Below are positions 47,631 through 60,140 of a stretch of 64,000 bases of DNA, piece after piece; position 1 is the stretch's first letter; every line of letters begins with the position of its first letter. Position numbers and translations under genes: made by a program. The DNA comes from Inonotus obliquus (Eukaryota > Basidiomycota > Agaricomycetes > Hymenochaetales > Hymenochaetaceae): positions 124,001 to 188,000 of the forward strand of contig JAJHTX010000002.1 of assembly GCA_032164295.1 (NCBI GenBank). The letters run 5' to 3'. The notes below the pieces were generated by a model that saw only the letters and a list, made by a program, of their open reading frames with translations, had not been told where the DNA came from and did no database searches.

Positions 47631-48996
47631 ATGTCCCAACCTGCTGATGCCACATCTCCAAAAGACACAGAGGATCCTGAGATATACCGTCTGACGGGAT
47701 TGGAAGAAAGGCTTTATGGCCTAAACAAACGCGAAATTGCATGGCGAGACAGGCAAGATCTTCTGGAGTCTCATGGATTTGTTCTTCGGCCAAGATTTCG
47801 TCGCGGCTGGGTTCCCTCGTGGAAAGTACCAGGCCAGGAGAAGCACCCAGTACATGCAGAGGACTCCATTCAACATTGGGTAACTCAGTGTTTGTTATCG
47901 GAACTTCGTTCGTCTAATTTCTACTTAGAAGGACCGTACAATTGACGCCGTGCGGCTGAGCGACGGTCAACGAGTCTATCTCAAAATCGTCCGTGCAGAC
48001 GGCTTCGAGCAGAGGCTAACGAGAATGCTCAGCCCGGAAGGCGACTTGAAAGATCCAAGGAATCATTGCGTTCCCATTCTCGATTTTTTTGTCGAGGGTA
48101 TTGATGGATATCTCGTCATGCCGGTGCTGAAGAAATTCAACGAGCCGCCGTTTTTGACCGTGGACGAGGTTGTAGACTTCATACATCAGACATTGGAAGT
48201 AAGACACGCTTCAATATGTCTAGTGAGACCTTTATTCGACCTCTCTTGCAGGGCCTATCATTCATACACAGTCAAGGCATAGCACACAGGTTTGTTATCT
48301 ACAGGCTTCTCCTCCAATTGGTCTGAATTCCACCTAAAGAGATTGTACGAACACCAATATCATGATGGATGCCACGGAAATGTATCCTCATGGATTTCAT
48401 CCAACTTATCCAATTTACACCGCTGATGGAATTGAACGAGCAAAGCCTCGTTGTCGAAGGGACGTTTCCGTTCGGTACTATTTCGCGGACTTTGGCATCG
48501 CTGTGGAATTCAAGGGTCCGGACTCGTCTAAACTTGTCACTGGAGTCAACGGACAGGATCAAGAGCTTCCAGAGCTTTCGCTAACAGTGCCCTACGACCC
48601 ACTTGCTGCAGACGTTTTCATATTGGGGAATCTGTATCGGAGGGCTCTTATAACGGTGCACACTGTTTTATCGTGATAATTTCAAGTACTCATCACTTTA
48701 CATGTCAGAAATATACAAATTTATCGTTTCTGTCTCCATTGACAGAGGCTATGACTCGGAAAGATGCAAAAGTTAGGCCAACGATTGACGAAGCGACCAA
48801 GATGTATGAAGACATACTCGCCGGTCAGCGGAGTCAAATTCTACGCCGAAGGCTAATACCTGCTAGCGATGGAATAATCAAGCGCTTGTTTCTCCATGTC
48901 AGCTGTGTTGCCCAGGAGAATTTCGCGACTCTGCGACAAGCTCTCAGTGAATTCCGCATACCCCTGAGGCGGACCCATTCGGCGAATAGAGAATGA
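47631..48996 (+). CDS. Array small kinase, unit 3, 386 aa
   Basis: Exons 47631-47879, 47929-48198, 48252-48289, 48340-48655 and 48709-48996, again equal in length to unit 1. Lys motif VYLKIVRADGFEQRL, catalytic loop AHRDCTNTNIMMD, and ADFGIAVEF. Exon 1 reads GLEERLYGLNKREIAWRDRQ. Differences from unit 1 are spread over the whole gene, which sets its age well before the unit 1/2 split. Confidence 0.87.
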
Positions 48997-51957
48997 TAGT
49001 CAAATTACTTTCCTCGTATCAGTATCTGTTGTTATTGTCTCGAGCTATTTAGATTAATTTGGTTTTACCAGTACGATTCTACGAACGTAATGACACGGAT
49101 GGTTGCCTACCTGCTTTTTGAAAGTCCTGATGCTTGTATTGATTTCGCAATCATTCACACACTCAACTCCGTAAATCAAATTAACTGTTTTATTGATGAT
49201 CAGAGCTTCACCATCGTAGGATGTCTTATTGTTCCGCTGGAAAACGGAGACGTATCGTCCATTGTACTGTACGCCTCCGCTTGTTTTACAAGGTTGCCGT
49301 TATATTTATCCACATTTTCAACCGTGAGCCGAGTTATTGCTACGGCAACTTGACAGAATCATTCTATGGTAAATACCGATCATCAAGTCAATCAATCATT
49401 CAGGCTTTCAGGTTGGGATTATAGTAAATGTTGTATCTACCCGAGTAGACCAAGGCACTGACCGATCCGCTTCCCAACCAGGTAATCAGGCTTTCTCTCA
49501 TTTGACAGATGCATTCGAACGCTGAACTACCAATCGGTCACCCGAGCGGGCAATATTGTATCAGTTTTACAGGATCACATACGCACATACCAAGGGCGAA
49601 TTATATTCACCCACCCGCCTTTTAAGCATTTCTGGTAAAAATGTTCGCTTCATACCCTGATCGACCCCGGGGTAGCACTTTAAGTTTGATTAGTTTTGAA
49701 GTTCCTAACGAATTTCAAAGACTCAGTCTCAATGGTGCCCTTCGGCACACGAAGTAGAAGGAGGGCTTGATTAAGGAGGGCATGGCCAATGCTAGAGTCT
49801 CCGTCAATGGCGGGTAGATCGTCTTAATCGTAAGCAAAATCGTTTAGCGCATGGCAAGTGGAACTTCAACTGGAACAGATTCGACGTGACAAACCTAAAA
49901 CGTGTGATGAGTGTTACATTGCTGATCGTCACACGTCGCCCTCACCACCACCACCACCACCAGGTCAGTGATCAGGCTTGAGTCTAAGTCTGGTGATATC
50001 AACTCAAGCTACGTCTAGCTAAGTCGTCTGCATAGTTTGACACCAACCCGAGCTCTTTTTACCGATCGCAAACCGATCAACTAACTTCTTGATATCGATT
50101 TCGATTGCGCTAGTAGTTACTAATGACTGAAGACTCATCAAAGATGGTGAACTGCTTATGGATCATTCATGGGGTCTTCACTTCCGAGCTGGTGGGTTCT
50201 GTACTCCCCTTGCTTAAGCAGTACTTACCTTTCTCCACGATGCATACCCATCCCAGGAACAGTGTACCTTCTTGCTGCCCACAGCCCCTCAGAATCTTGC
50301 GGTAGGTTCATAAAAACATTGGCGTAACTGCAAAATACTGTCCGGTTGTTGCAGACTCTTTGGACGTCTGATCCAACTTTCGAAAATGATGTCTTCCCTA
50401 AGCAGCGAAAGGTCTGACTGAATGGGTGATTATACGCATTGTATGTTTCAAAGGCGACCGCCAAAGCCACTGATTGCATAATGCATTGTTTTCGACCAAC
50501 TGCTCATTTTTCCTGCACTGCCTATGGTGAGCTCGTCAACATTCACGTCCAAGCAATCCGTGTTGGAAGGGATAAACCATTTCCCTCTACGTCTGCTCGA
50601 GTCAATGCCACGACCAGGGGATCCGAAGTAATGACTTATGGCTACATATAAATCTTGTGTTTCTCTTTCGTGACGCGTCTAAAGGCTGTACCCAAGGGCT
50701 GCACGGACTCAGTTGAGCAAGATCGAGATGAAACTCTGTTACTACCACCGCCTTCAGGAGCTCGGCTTTCATTAAGGTTTATAGCCTTCTGGGAATTGCA
50801 GAGTTTCACGAATCTTACTTTTTGGACTCTTTTTGACAACAGTCACGGCACGCAAGAGCCCGAAAGAGGGACAAACAGCTGAGGAGGTAACAGAAGAGCT
50901 CCGACCAACGAGATTACTACCCTTAGCATGGTATCCTTGTGAAGGCTCCGGCTACCCTCGCACGGACTCAGCGAAAGATTGGCGGGCAATACAAAACATA
51001 CCGGAGCAGTCCCGATTGTTCTTGTTTAGTTCGACCTTGATCGGACTGCCTAGATTTCTCATAAACGTAATGGCACTTTGAATGGCTATTCACCATAGTG
51101 TTGGCTTGTTGTACGCGTGTTACTTGCGCAGCACCTTCGTATCTTGATCGCCTCCATGCTCCTGCAATATAGTAGACTGCATTTCCTCCGGTACTTCTTT
51201 ATCAAATTCGCCTTGCGTTCACTAATCCATTTCTAGCTAATCGTTGGTTTGGATAATCTTGCTTTAATTGGGCACGTCTTGAGAACACGTTCCGCTCATA
51301 AGTTCTACAAGGTTGAGTTCTCCCTGCTGGATCGCATAATTGCGGAGTCTCGGCCACAATAGAGGAGAGGAGCACGTTCAGCAACTGTGGGATGACTTGA
51401 GCCATTCAAACTTCATCAAACGGCATTCTTAGCTGAACAGCCGAGTTCTCCGATGATATTTTCTTTCACTGCGGGTACTAAGTCGTGCACCTCAAGCATA
51501 CTGGAAGCTCCATCAAGGCAACAGGATAGATGTAGTCTTATACCTCCCCGGTCTCGATGGCGTTTAGGACAGCAGCACTAAGTTGATTGGCCGTCCTTAA
51601 CTTTACGTCCTTGAACGAATCTCTACCCTGAATGATTTCTCCGGAAGGTTACCAATTTTGGAGGTCTTCGTGAAAACTCGTCTAATAGAGAAGAATGGTT
51701 TTGCCATTGTTTTATGACTCGCATTTTTCATCGCCGTGCTGTTGTGCATGTACAATACTGCCGCCCATCCAATACCGAAAGAGACCCTTTCTTTATTTTG
51801 TAGCCTACGTATGAATAATCGTAATTAGAATCGATACTTAACATTTCCCTTGCGGTGGGTAACAAACTAATTAAAAGACACCAATACTAAGGCGAAGTAC
51901 AATAGATGTGCCTTTCCCCTCTACTATTCCTCCCATACAATCTTGAAGGTATCATTA
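48997..51957. other. Spacer between units 3 and 4
   Basis: No gene seen. A short CAC/ACC microsatellite lies at 49943-49962. Shared spacer blocks (for example CCCGAAAGAGGGAC near 50860) continue. The small minus frame of units 1-2 is cut short by a stop here. Confidence 0.5.
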
Positions 51958-54831
51958 TCAATCGCCGAGTGTCTCCCGCTCCCTGAGGTCATCTATCATC
52001 TTGATTAGTACCTCTGCGGAAGGCCTTTCTCTCGGATCTCTCGGGCTATATGCGCAGGCCTCCCGAATGAATGAGTAGTATCTCTTCCGCTTACCAAATG
52101 CGTTGTCCCGAGCAGGAAGATCTCCTCGACGTTTAAGCTCATGGACTGACAGCCTCTGAGAATCTGCATAGTAAAATGGCTTTTTGTCCGCTAGCACCTG
52201 AAAAGTGATTGTACATGTCAGCTTTTCGTTTCAACTGGCAGATATCTTAGAACGAGGGAAGACGAAGTCGCACCTCTAGGAAGACGCAACCAAATGCATA
52301 GATGTCCGCAGGTGGTTGGATCTCTTGGCCTGGTGATGTAAAGTACTCCGGAGCGAGCCAATAATCGTTTGTTTTATGGACAGTATTGACGGATCGGCTC
52401 TCCTGCATATCGGCCACGCAGGAGACACCGAAATCAGCGAGTGCGACGAACCAATCAGTCCCAGATGTCTTTGTCCGGACTAGTACATTTGCCTTTGGAG
52501 TATTCATAGAGTGAGCAAATGCCTATAAGCGGGAAAAAGAGCCTGGAACGTACTGCTCTGAGATCTCCGTGAACACATTTATTCTTATGGACTACGATAT
52601 TCGTCAGTATCCACGTCTAGCGTTCAGCGTTCCAAGCGTACCGTGAGAAAGGCCCGAAGCGACATGTTTCAGCTACGGTAGCAAATGAGAACAGGGATAT
52701 ATGAAGATAGTATTCAGCCACACATACGATACGAAGTCGTTGTTGAACGGAAATGGTATTCCCCTTATTTCTAATCAGCTTCTCCAAGCTCGTCTCATAC
52801 TCATCCATGACAAGCCCAGGAAAGGGGAAGTCAGGGATCTCGTAATACCCGTGAAGACGAACAACATTGCTGTGTGAACATTTGACAAGACATTCAGCTT
52901 CACGAATAATGCGCTGAATGCCAATCAGTCAATCTGCTAAATGCTCGAAGTTGGAGCTCACGTTCCACGCCCGTCGCGTAAATTCTTCGTCTTCATCTTC
53001 ATGTCTAGCGAATGTTCTCTTAACGGCATACTACACAGACACTGTCAGCAGCGGTTTTCAAGCTGACTTCCTTTGCTCCTCACCGTTTTCTCGCCATCAA
53101 CTGAACTGTAACGATACACCGCGGAAAACGCGCCCTTACCAAGTTGCGGAGGGTTCTGTGTGGATAAGGGAACGGGATGCAAGTCTAGTTTGTGCAGGTC
53201 TAGAATGCAATGTCAAACAGGTCAACCAAAAAATCGTCGCGTGAAATACCGGCTGACCCTCCAATCCTAGGGGCCTAATCTCAATGGATGGCGGACTCAA
53301 GCTAGTGGTAGTTATAGCTTTCGGCCTCTGAATTATGCGTTTAAGACTATCAAACATGCTCCGAATTTGGGCTTCACTATCGAAAGTTTCGAACAGCGCG
53401 CTTGCAATGCCCAGGGACTGATCTCCTATAGATTGAGAGTTTGGCAGAGATGATTAGCAATATCATGCAAAGTGAGTGAAAGGCTCACTATCTATGGCCA
53501 TATCTCCACTGATCGTTGCATACGGTGACTCCTGCTTAAGCTGCTCCTCAGTTGCCTGTTGGGTATCAGTGAGCCTCGTTTTCGTCTTCATTGAGAATTA
53601 ATTACTTTGCATAGCTTCAGAACTTTATCTGTGATTGGCTGAAGCAAGGGAATACTGGACTGAATGTTATCCTCTGTTCCCGGAGCGACTTTCGATATTG
53701 CGAAAGTGGCTCTATGATTATGATCAGTTATGCGATATGGAGCGGAATAGAAAAGAAAAGCTTACAATGAGACGTGTATGAATATAGAGGAGAGAAAGAC
53801 GTCTTGGCTTGGATACATAATGAGAAGATCGACAAGAGCTTTTGTCGCTATCTTCACATCCTCTACCAGTTTTTGTAAGGGCTCATGCACCGGGATTTCC
53901 TGGGCCTGAGGGGAGGCGTAAGTAAAGTAAGGCGTTTCCAAACTCCCACCCACATCAAGTTCGGCCACCCTGTCTTTTAATTTCACAATCCTGATGCATA
54001 GTCTCTTCAGATCTTCCAGGACCAAAGAAACTTATAGTCGAAGTGAGCAAAACGACGAAGAGCAAGTCATTGTTCCTACCTTCTCTGGGCGAGCTGTCTC
54101 CATACCACCATGCGTTGAAGTCCGATTCAGTCAACTGAAGTGTCTCATAGACGTCATCCCTAGGGTTAAGCTCCTCTAGGCCTTCGGTTTATCAGATTAA
54201 ATGTTGTCAGCTATCGAGGTTCGTGCTCACCGCTTGAAATACTCCATACGCTCATTCGTGATGAAAGACGTGACAGGTCGCTGTTATCGCTAAAATTATT
54301 CCTAAAAGCCAGAACACCGACTATATCAAGTCCTTCCCTCGCATCCGATGTTATCTGAAGAAGCAGAGAAGCGATGTAGTAAGATATTCGGGTATAGGGA
54401 AGAATACAGCATACTGTTATTTCGCTCGTGAGAGTGCCTATCAGCCGCAGTATAACATCCAAGATTGATGATAGATCTTCCACGTTGATGGTCTTGCTTG
54501 CGGGGAAGATTCTAAATAACCTCCATGTTGCTGTCGCTTTCAAAACCTGTTGGTACAGCTCCTCAATCCTGAAGAAAGGCCTTAGATTGTATATAAGGGA
54601 AAACGAGAAATTGAGTACCGCTGTTGTCGTTCATAAGTATTTCGTGAACGCTCGTCCTCGGTGTCTGAGTTTTCGTCGAGAGTTTTGCCTCTTGCCTTCG
54701 TGATGCGCCTGTTTAGTGCGGCACGTTGCTCCTTGACATAATTCATCTGGATATGATGAGTATAAGCATAAGAAAGCCCGACTGATGCGAACCTTTTCCC
54801 TGACATTTAGCCCTTCATGTGCATTATCCAT
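51958..54831 (-). CDS. Array large kinase, unit 4
   Basis: Start MDNAHEGLNVREK, nearly the same as unit 5. Middle region HEPLQKLVEDVKIATKALVDLL. Kinase features: LGKGAFS loop, YAVKRT lysine, VHGDLRAANVL, ADFGVSC, LAPEYF. The C-lobe has a small insertion (YSPRDPRERPS) and the protein ends LRERETLGD. Without an intron at about 52587-52636 the frame would break just before the catalytic loop; the 50-nt GT-AG intron there restores GLSHVHKNKCVHGD and shows that the same intron is real in the other units, where it can be read through. Its start faces the 831 bp insertion in the promoter. Confidence 0.84.
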
Positions 54832-56027
54832 TGCTAAAACGGCAAGCAAGAATGTGTAACGACGAGACCAGCGTCGGCAAAGGGAAGAGGAGCTCTCGAA
54901 TACTAGTTGGCAGCACGGTGCAGTGCCTTTCGAGCATTATATAGCAAGCGTGCATGGCAACGACTGAGATCGCACGAGGTGATACGTTGTATCTATTGTC
55001 TTTGCCCAGAACAAAGGGAAGCGAAGCTGCGAAAGAATTTCAAAAAACGGAAGCAAAAGTAAATTTCCATTGAGTCGCCGCGTTTGGGCTTGTCCATCAC
55101 TCACGTGTTCATTACGTGTTTGTGCGCACACGACTGTGATTGGTGCCTGGCACGGCCTTTAAAAAATCCGTGCCACTTTTTCCCGGGCGGAGTTTCAAAT
55201 ACTTTCCATTTATAGCAACTCGCGTCGATCTTCATGTCCCACTTTCCGGTCCCCCACTAAATCCCTTGAATATGTAGTTCCACATAATTTGAGTTATTTG
55301 TCCCTTCCTTTCAACATGAAAAGGCTTGGAATAACTATCTGATGTGAAATATACCAAATCCGAATCGATTGTAGGTGATATCCAGGCAGAATATACATAA
55401 CTGTTTTCACTTATGTGTCACGTGATCTTATTTTGGCTTTTTTGCACGACCATATCTTCCTCTGAAAACACTTATAAAACTCCTTTAAAACTGCTTGGAC
55501 ATGATGTATGTGTGTATTAGGGTGGTTCTGTCAACTATATGCGAAAAAAATCGACATACTGGTGGAGAGATTAGCATATACAGTAGACACAGCAGCATAT
55601 ATGCTTCCTAGCTCAATGAATTCAGGATTTCTTGTCATATTTCTTTCAGATATATAAATCTTAACGAAAAATAAAGATTTTGTTAAAAAAAAATTCTTAA
55701 GAAGTGTCATAGTTATTTATATATGTGTCAAAAATCGCCGTATCTTGGAATCTGTTGGACAGTTTTTGTAATTTTTCTTACCACCTTGTTCAGAGTGTTG
55801 AAAAATAATTTTTGGACATTTTTTCAGATTTTTTGTAAAGTTGTGGAAGGGAGGACGGGCCCTCGAATCTCAAAACAAAAAGTGGAACAGGTGAATCCGT
55901 GTCGATCGCCGCTTAGCCATGGAAGGGACCGTGGGAATGTCACGGAAATTACATAGGCCGTGCCAGGTACCACTGTGATGGGGATGAGCGAGGGACGCTT
56001 CAATTCCTCTCATTCCTCATTCACGAC
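54832..56027. promoter_or_regulatory. Shared divergent promoter, unit 4, interrupted by a transposon
   Basis: 1196 bp, of which 839 are the insertion and one target copy; without these it would be 357 bp, close to the others. TATATA at 54938-54943 and CACGTG at 55102-55107 stay on the large-kinase side of the insertion, so the small kinase now lies about 0.9 kb from the CACGTG box. Confidence 0.6.
55141..55971. mobile_element. 831 bp non-autonomous transposon-like insertion in the unit 4 promoter
   Basis: Flanked by the 8 bp repeat ACTGTGAT (55133-55140 and 55972-55979). The ends are inverted: GGTGCCTGGCACGGCC on the left and the complement of GGTACCTGGCACGGCC on the right, one mismatch. The other four units lack it and show the empty site. 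The inside is AT-rich, unlike its surroundings, with no transposase; one 77-codon frame (55723-55956) has no motif. The 8 bp duplication fits hAT, although the end sequence differs from the element at 23531. Confidence 0.85.
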
Positions 56028-57392
56028 ATGTCCCGACCTTATAATTCCGCCACTCCAAAAAGCACAAAAAGCACTAGGATGCGCAGCTTGGCAGAGCTGG
56101 GGGATGAGTTATGCGCCCTAAACGAGCACGAAATTACATGGCGGGATAGGCAAGATCTTCTGGAATCTCACGACTACGTTTTGCGTCCAAGATTTCGTCG
56201 TGGTTGGACTCCATCATGGAAAGTTCCAGGGCAGGAAAAGTCCCCCTGGGGGGTGGAGGACTTCTGTGAACATCGGGTAACTCAGTGTTTGTCATTGAAG
56301 CTTCCATCATCTTATTACTATTTAGCACAGTCGTACAATCGACGCCATTCGCAAGAGTGACAGTCGACGGGTCTATCTCAAAATCGTCCGCGCAGATGGC
56401 TTCGAGCAGAGGCTAACGAGGATGCTTAGCTCGGAGGGTGAGCTGAAAGACCCAAGGAATCACTGTGTTCCCATTCTCGATTTCTTCGTCGACGGTGTTG
56501 ATGGATATCTTGTCATGCCGCTGTTGAAGGTCTTCGATCAGCCGCCGTTTTTGACGGTAGACGAGGTTCTGGACTTCGTACACCAGACATTGGAAGTGAG
56601 TGCCGTGTATATGACAAGTGAATCTCCCTTCGACCTTATTCCATACAGGGCCTCTCATTCATACACAGTCATGGCATAGCACACAGGTTTGTCACTTGCG
56701 GGTTTCTCCTCCATTCGGTCTAATTGTAATTAAAGAGACTGTACGAACTTCAATATCTTGATGGATGCCACGGAACTGTACCCTCGTGGTTTTCATCCAG
56801 CCAATCCATTTCGTACTTCCGATTGGGATGAAAGAACACAACCTCGTTGTCGAAAAGATGTCTCCGTTCGATATTATTTCACGGACTTCGGCATCTCTGT
56901 GGAACCCAAAGATCTGGATCCGTCTGGTCTGGTTACTGGAGTCTACGGACAGGATCAGGAGTTACCAGAGCTTTCGAAAACAGTGCCATACAATCCATTT
57001 GCTGCAGACGTATTCATATTAGGGAACCTGTACCGGAGAGCTCTTAAAATGGTGTGCATTGCTTTGCTGTGCCTGTTTGACTTGCTCAGTTCTTTCTATC
57101 CCAGAAATACACAAATATTTCGTTTCTTTCTCCATTGATTGAAGCCATGACTCGGAAAGACGCAAAGACCAGGCCGACGATTGACGAAGCGATCAAGATG
57201 TATGAGGACATACTCGCCGGTCAACGGAGTCAAACTTTATGCCGAAGGCTGATACCTGCCAGCGATGGAAGACTCAAACGCCTGTTTCTCCATGTTAGCT
57301 GTGTTGCCCAGGAGAATTTCGCGAGTCTGCGACAAGCGCTCAGTGAATTCCGCCTACCTCTGAGGCGGACCCATTCGGCGAATAGAGAATGA
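56028..57392 (+). CDS. Array small kinase, unit 4, 386 aa
   Basis: Exons 56028-56276, 56326-56595, 56649-56686, 56736-57051 and 57105-57392, the same five lengths. The N-terminus has the longer polar type shared with unit 5 (KSTKSTRMRSLAELGDELC). Lys motif VYLKIVRADGFEQRL; catalytic loop AHRDCTNFNILMD (Phe and Leu where units 1-3 have Thr and Met), FTDFGISVEP. Exon 1 ends EHR where the others end QHW. Open throughout despite the promoter insertion. Confidence 0.87.
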
Positions 57393-60140
57393 TGGTCAAA
57401 TTACTTTCCTCGTATCAGTATCTGTTATTGTTGTCTTGAGCTATTTAGATTAATTTGGTTTATTTGACTACGAACATAATGACACGGATGATTGCCTGTT
57501 TGCCTATCTACTTCTGAGTGTCCTTGTGCTTGTATCGAATTCGCAATCATTTACACAAGCAACTCCGTAAATCAAATTAACCGTTTTATTGATGGAGAGA
57601 AACTCACCATCGTGGGATGTCATATTGTTCGCTGTAAGACGGAGTTGTGTAATTCATTGTACTGCATGCATCCGCTCGTTTTACAAGGTTGCCGTTATAT
57701 TTATCCACATTTTCAACCGTGAGCCGAGTTATTGCTACGGCAACTTGACAGAATCATTCTATGGTGAATACCGATCATCAAGTCAAACAATCATTCAGGC
57801 TTTCAGGTTGGGATTATAGTAATTGTTGTATCTGCCCGAGTAGACCAAAGGGTCACTTTCAGAGTTTAATCATTAGTTCAAGGCACTGGCCAATCCGCTT
57901 CCCAACCAGGTAATCGGGCTTTCTCTCTTTCGACAGATGCATTTGAACGCCAAGCTACCAGTCCTGGCAGTCCGTGACCCGAGGGCATGGCCAATGCTAG
58001 AGTCTCCGCCAATGGCGGGAGAATCGTCTTAATCGTGCACAGTCGACGTGACAAACCCAAAACGTGTGATGATCGTTACATTTCTGATCGTCACACGTCA
58101 CCGTCATCACCACTAGCACTGCCACGATCATTTATTACATAATGTTCATTGTTGTGTTTTTTCCTGACCGTTGTCTGTGTAGAACCGCATACAGTGATCA
58201 GACTCGAGTCGAAGACTGGTGGTAATAACTCAAGCTGCGGCTAGCGAAGCCGTCTGCATAGTTCGACACGGCGACACCAACCCGAGCTCTCTTTACCGAT
58301 CGCAAACAGATCAACTAACTTCTTGATAACGATGGTTTCGATTGCGCTACTAGTAGTAATGACTGAAGAATCAAATATGGAGATCAGCTTAAGGATCATT
58401 CATGGGTTCTTTACGTCCGAGCTGGTGGGTTCTGTACTCCCCTTGCTTAAGCAGTATTCACCTTTCTCCACGATGCATACCCAATCCAGAAACTGTGTAC
58501 CTTCTTGCTGCCCACTGCCTCTCAGAATCTTGAGATAGGTTCATAAAATCATTGGCATAACTGCAAAATACTGTCCGTCGCTTTTGCGGACTCCTTGGAC
58601 GCCTGATCTAACTTTCGAAAATGTTGTTCTCCCTGAGCAGCGAAAGGTCTGACTGAATGGGTGGTTATTCGCATTATATAATTCCAGGGCGACTGCCAAA
58701 GCCACTGATCGCATTGTTTCTAACCAATTAATCAGTCTTGCCTCAACTAGCTATGGCGAGCTCGTCAACATTCACGTCCAATAAATTCGTATTGGAAGAG
58801 ATAAACCATTTCCCTCTACGTCTGCTAGTGTCAAGGCCACGACCAGTGGATCCTTACGGAAACATATAAATCTTGTGTTTCTCTTTCGTGACGCGTCCAA
58901 AGGCCGCACCCAAGGGGCTGTACGAACTCGGGTGAGCAAGATCGAGATGAAGCTCTGTTACTACCACCGCCTTCAGGAGCTCGGCTTTCACTGAGGTTTA
59001 TAGCCTTCTGGGAATTGCAGAGTTTCACGAATCTTACTTTTTGGACTCTTTTTGACAACAGTCACGGCACGCAAGAGCCCGAAAGAGGGACAAACAGCTG
59101 AGGAGGTAATAGAAGAGCTCCGACCAACGAGATTACTACCCTAAACATGGTATCCTTGTGAAGGCTCCGGCTACCCTCGGACGTACTCAGCGAAAGATTG
59201 GCGGGCAATACAAAACATACCGGAGCAGTCCCGATTGTTCTTGTTTCGTACAACCTTGGGTCAGACTGCCTAGATTTGCTTTAAATGTATTAGCAATTGT
59301 GGATAGCTATTCATCATTGTATTGGGTTGTTGGTTTATAGGCGTGTTGCTTATGCAAATATCTTCACATCTTGATCCCAGACATGCTCCTACAACATGGC
59401 ACACTGTATTTCCTCCGGTATTACTATATCAAATTCTCCTCGCTCTAACTAATCCCTTCCCGGCTAATATTCGCCTTGGACAGTCTTGATTTAATCAGTG
59501 AGCACATCTCGAGAACACGTTCCGTTCACAGGTTTTACAAGGTTGAGTTTTCCCTCACGGAACGCATGATAGCGTAGCCTCAGCCACAATAGAGGAGAGG
59601 CTACCTTCAGAAACTGCGGGATCATGGTAACCTGAGCTATTCAGACTTCATCAAACGGAACGGCAGTCTAAGCTGAACAACCGAGTTACCCGATGATATC
59701 CATCAAGACAACATGGTAGACGTAGATTTATTCTTCCTGGGTCTCGATGAAGTTTAGGATAGCAGCATTAAGTTGATTGGCAGTCCTTAACCATAGCTTC
59801 TTCAAGTTGAAGGAATCGCTCGCCCCTATGACTTTTCCGAGCGACTGGTAACATTCAAGTTGGCGGTCTTTGCGAGAGCCTGTTTCTAACTAGAAAAGAA
59901 TGGCTATGGCACTGAATTATACATGTACCGTAATGTTTCTGTCATCTCCAATATTGGAGGAGGCCCCTTCCTCGTTTCGTTCAATAGCTTACGGATATAT
60001 TCGTAATCAGTATCGATCTCTACATTTCCCTTGCGGTGGGTTACGAACTGATTGAAAGATATTCATACTAAAGCGAAGTACAATAAACAATTACGCCTTT
60101 CCGCTGTATTATTCCTCCGATACTGTCTTGAAGGTGCCGA
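57393..60140. other. Spacer between units 4 and 5
   Basis: No gene seen. A hairpin at 58062-58098 pairs ACGTGTGATGATC with GATCGTCACACGT around an 11-nt loop with one wobble pair; related sequence occurs in the other spacers (about 35358, 42520 and 49903). The small minus frame is fully lost. Confidence 0.5.
58062..58098. other. Hairpin in the array spacer
   Basis: A 13 bp stem with one G-T or C-A position, depending on strand, and an 11-nt loop. The flanks GACGTGACAAACC and TGCTGATCGTCACA recur in the other spacers. Its role is unknown; it may be a remnant of a mobile element or an RNA structure near the 3' end of the small kinase transcript. Confidence 0.45.

Noticed and set aside
49943..49962. 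CAC repeat as a possible array of functional repeats
   Set aside because: A 20-base microsatellite only; not seen in the other spacers and without spacing typical of any known array.
52587..52636. Apparent one-base frameshift before the catalytic loop in the unit 4 large kinase
   Set aside because: The segment is an intron (GT-AG, 50 nt). Removing it restores GLSHVHKNKCVHGD, and the same intron fits in all other units.
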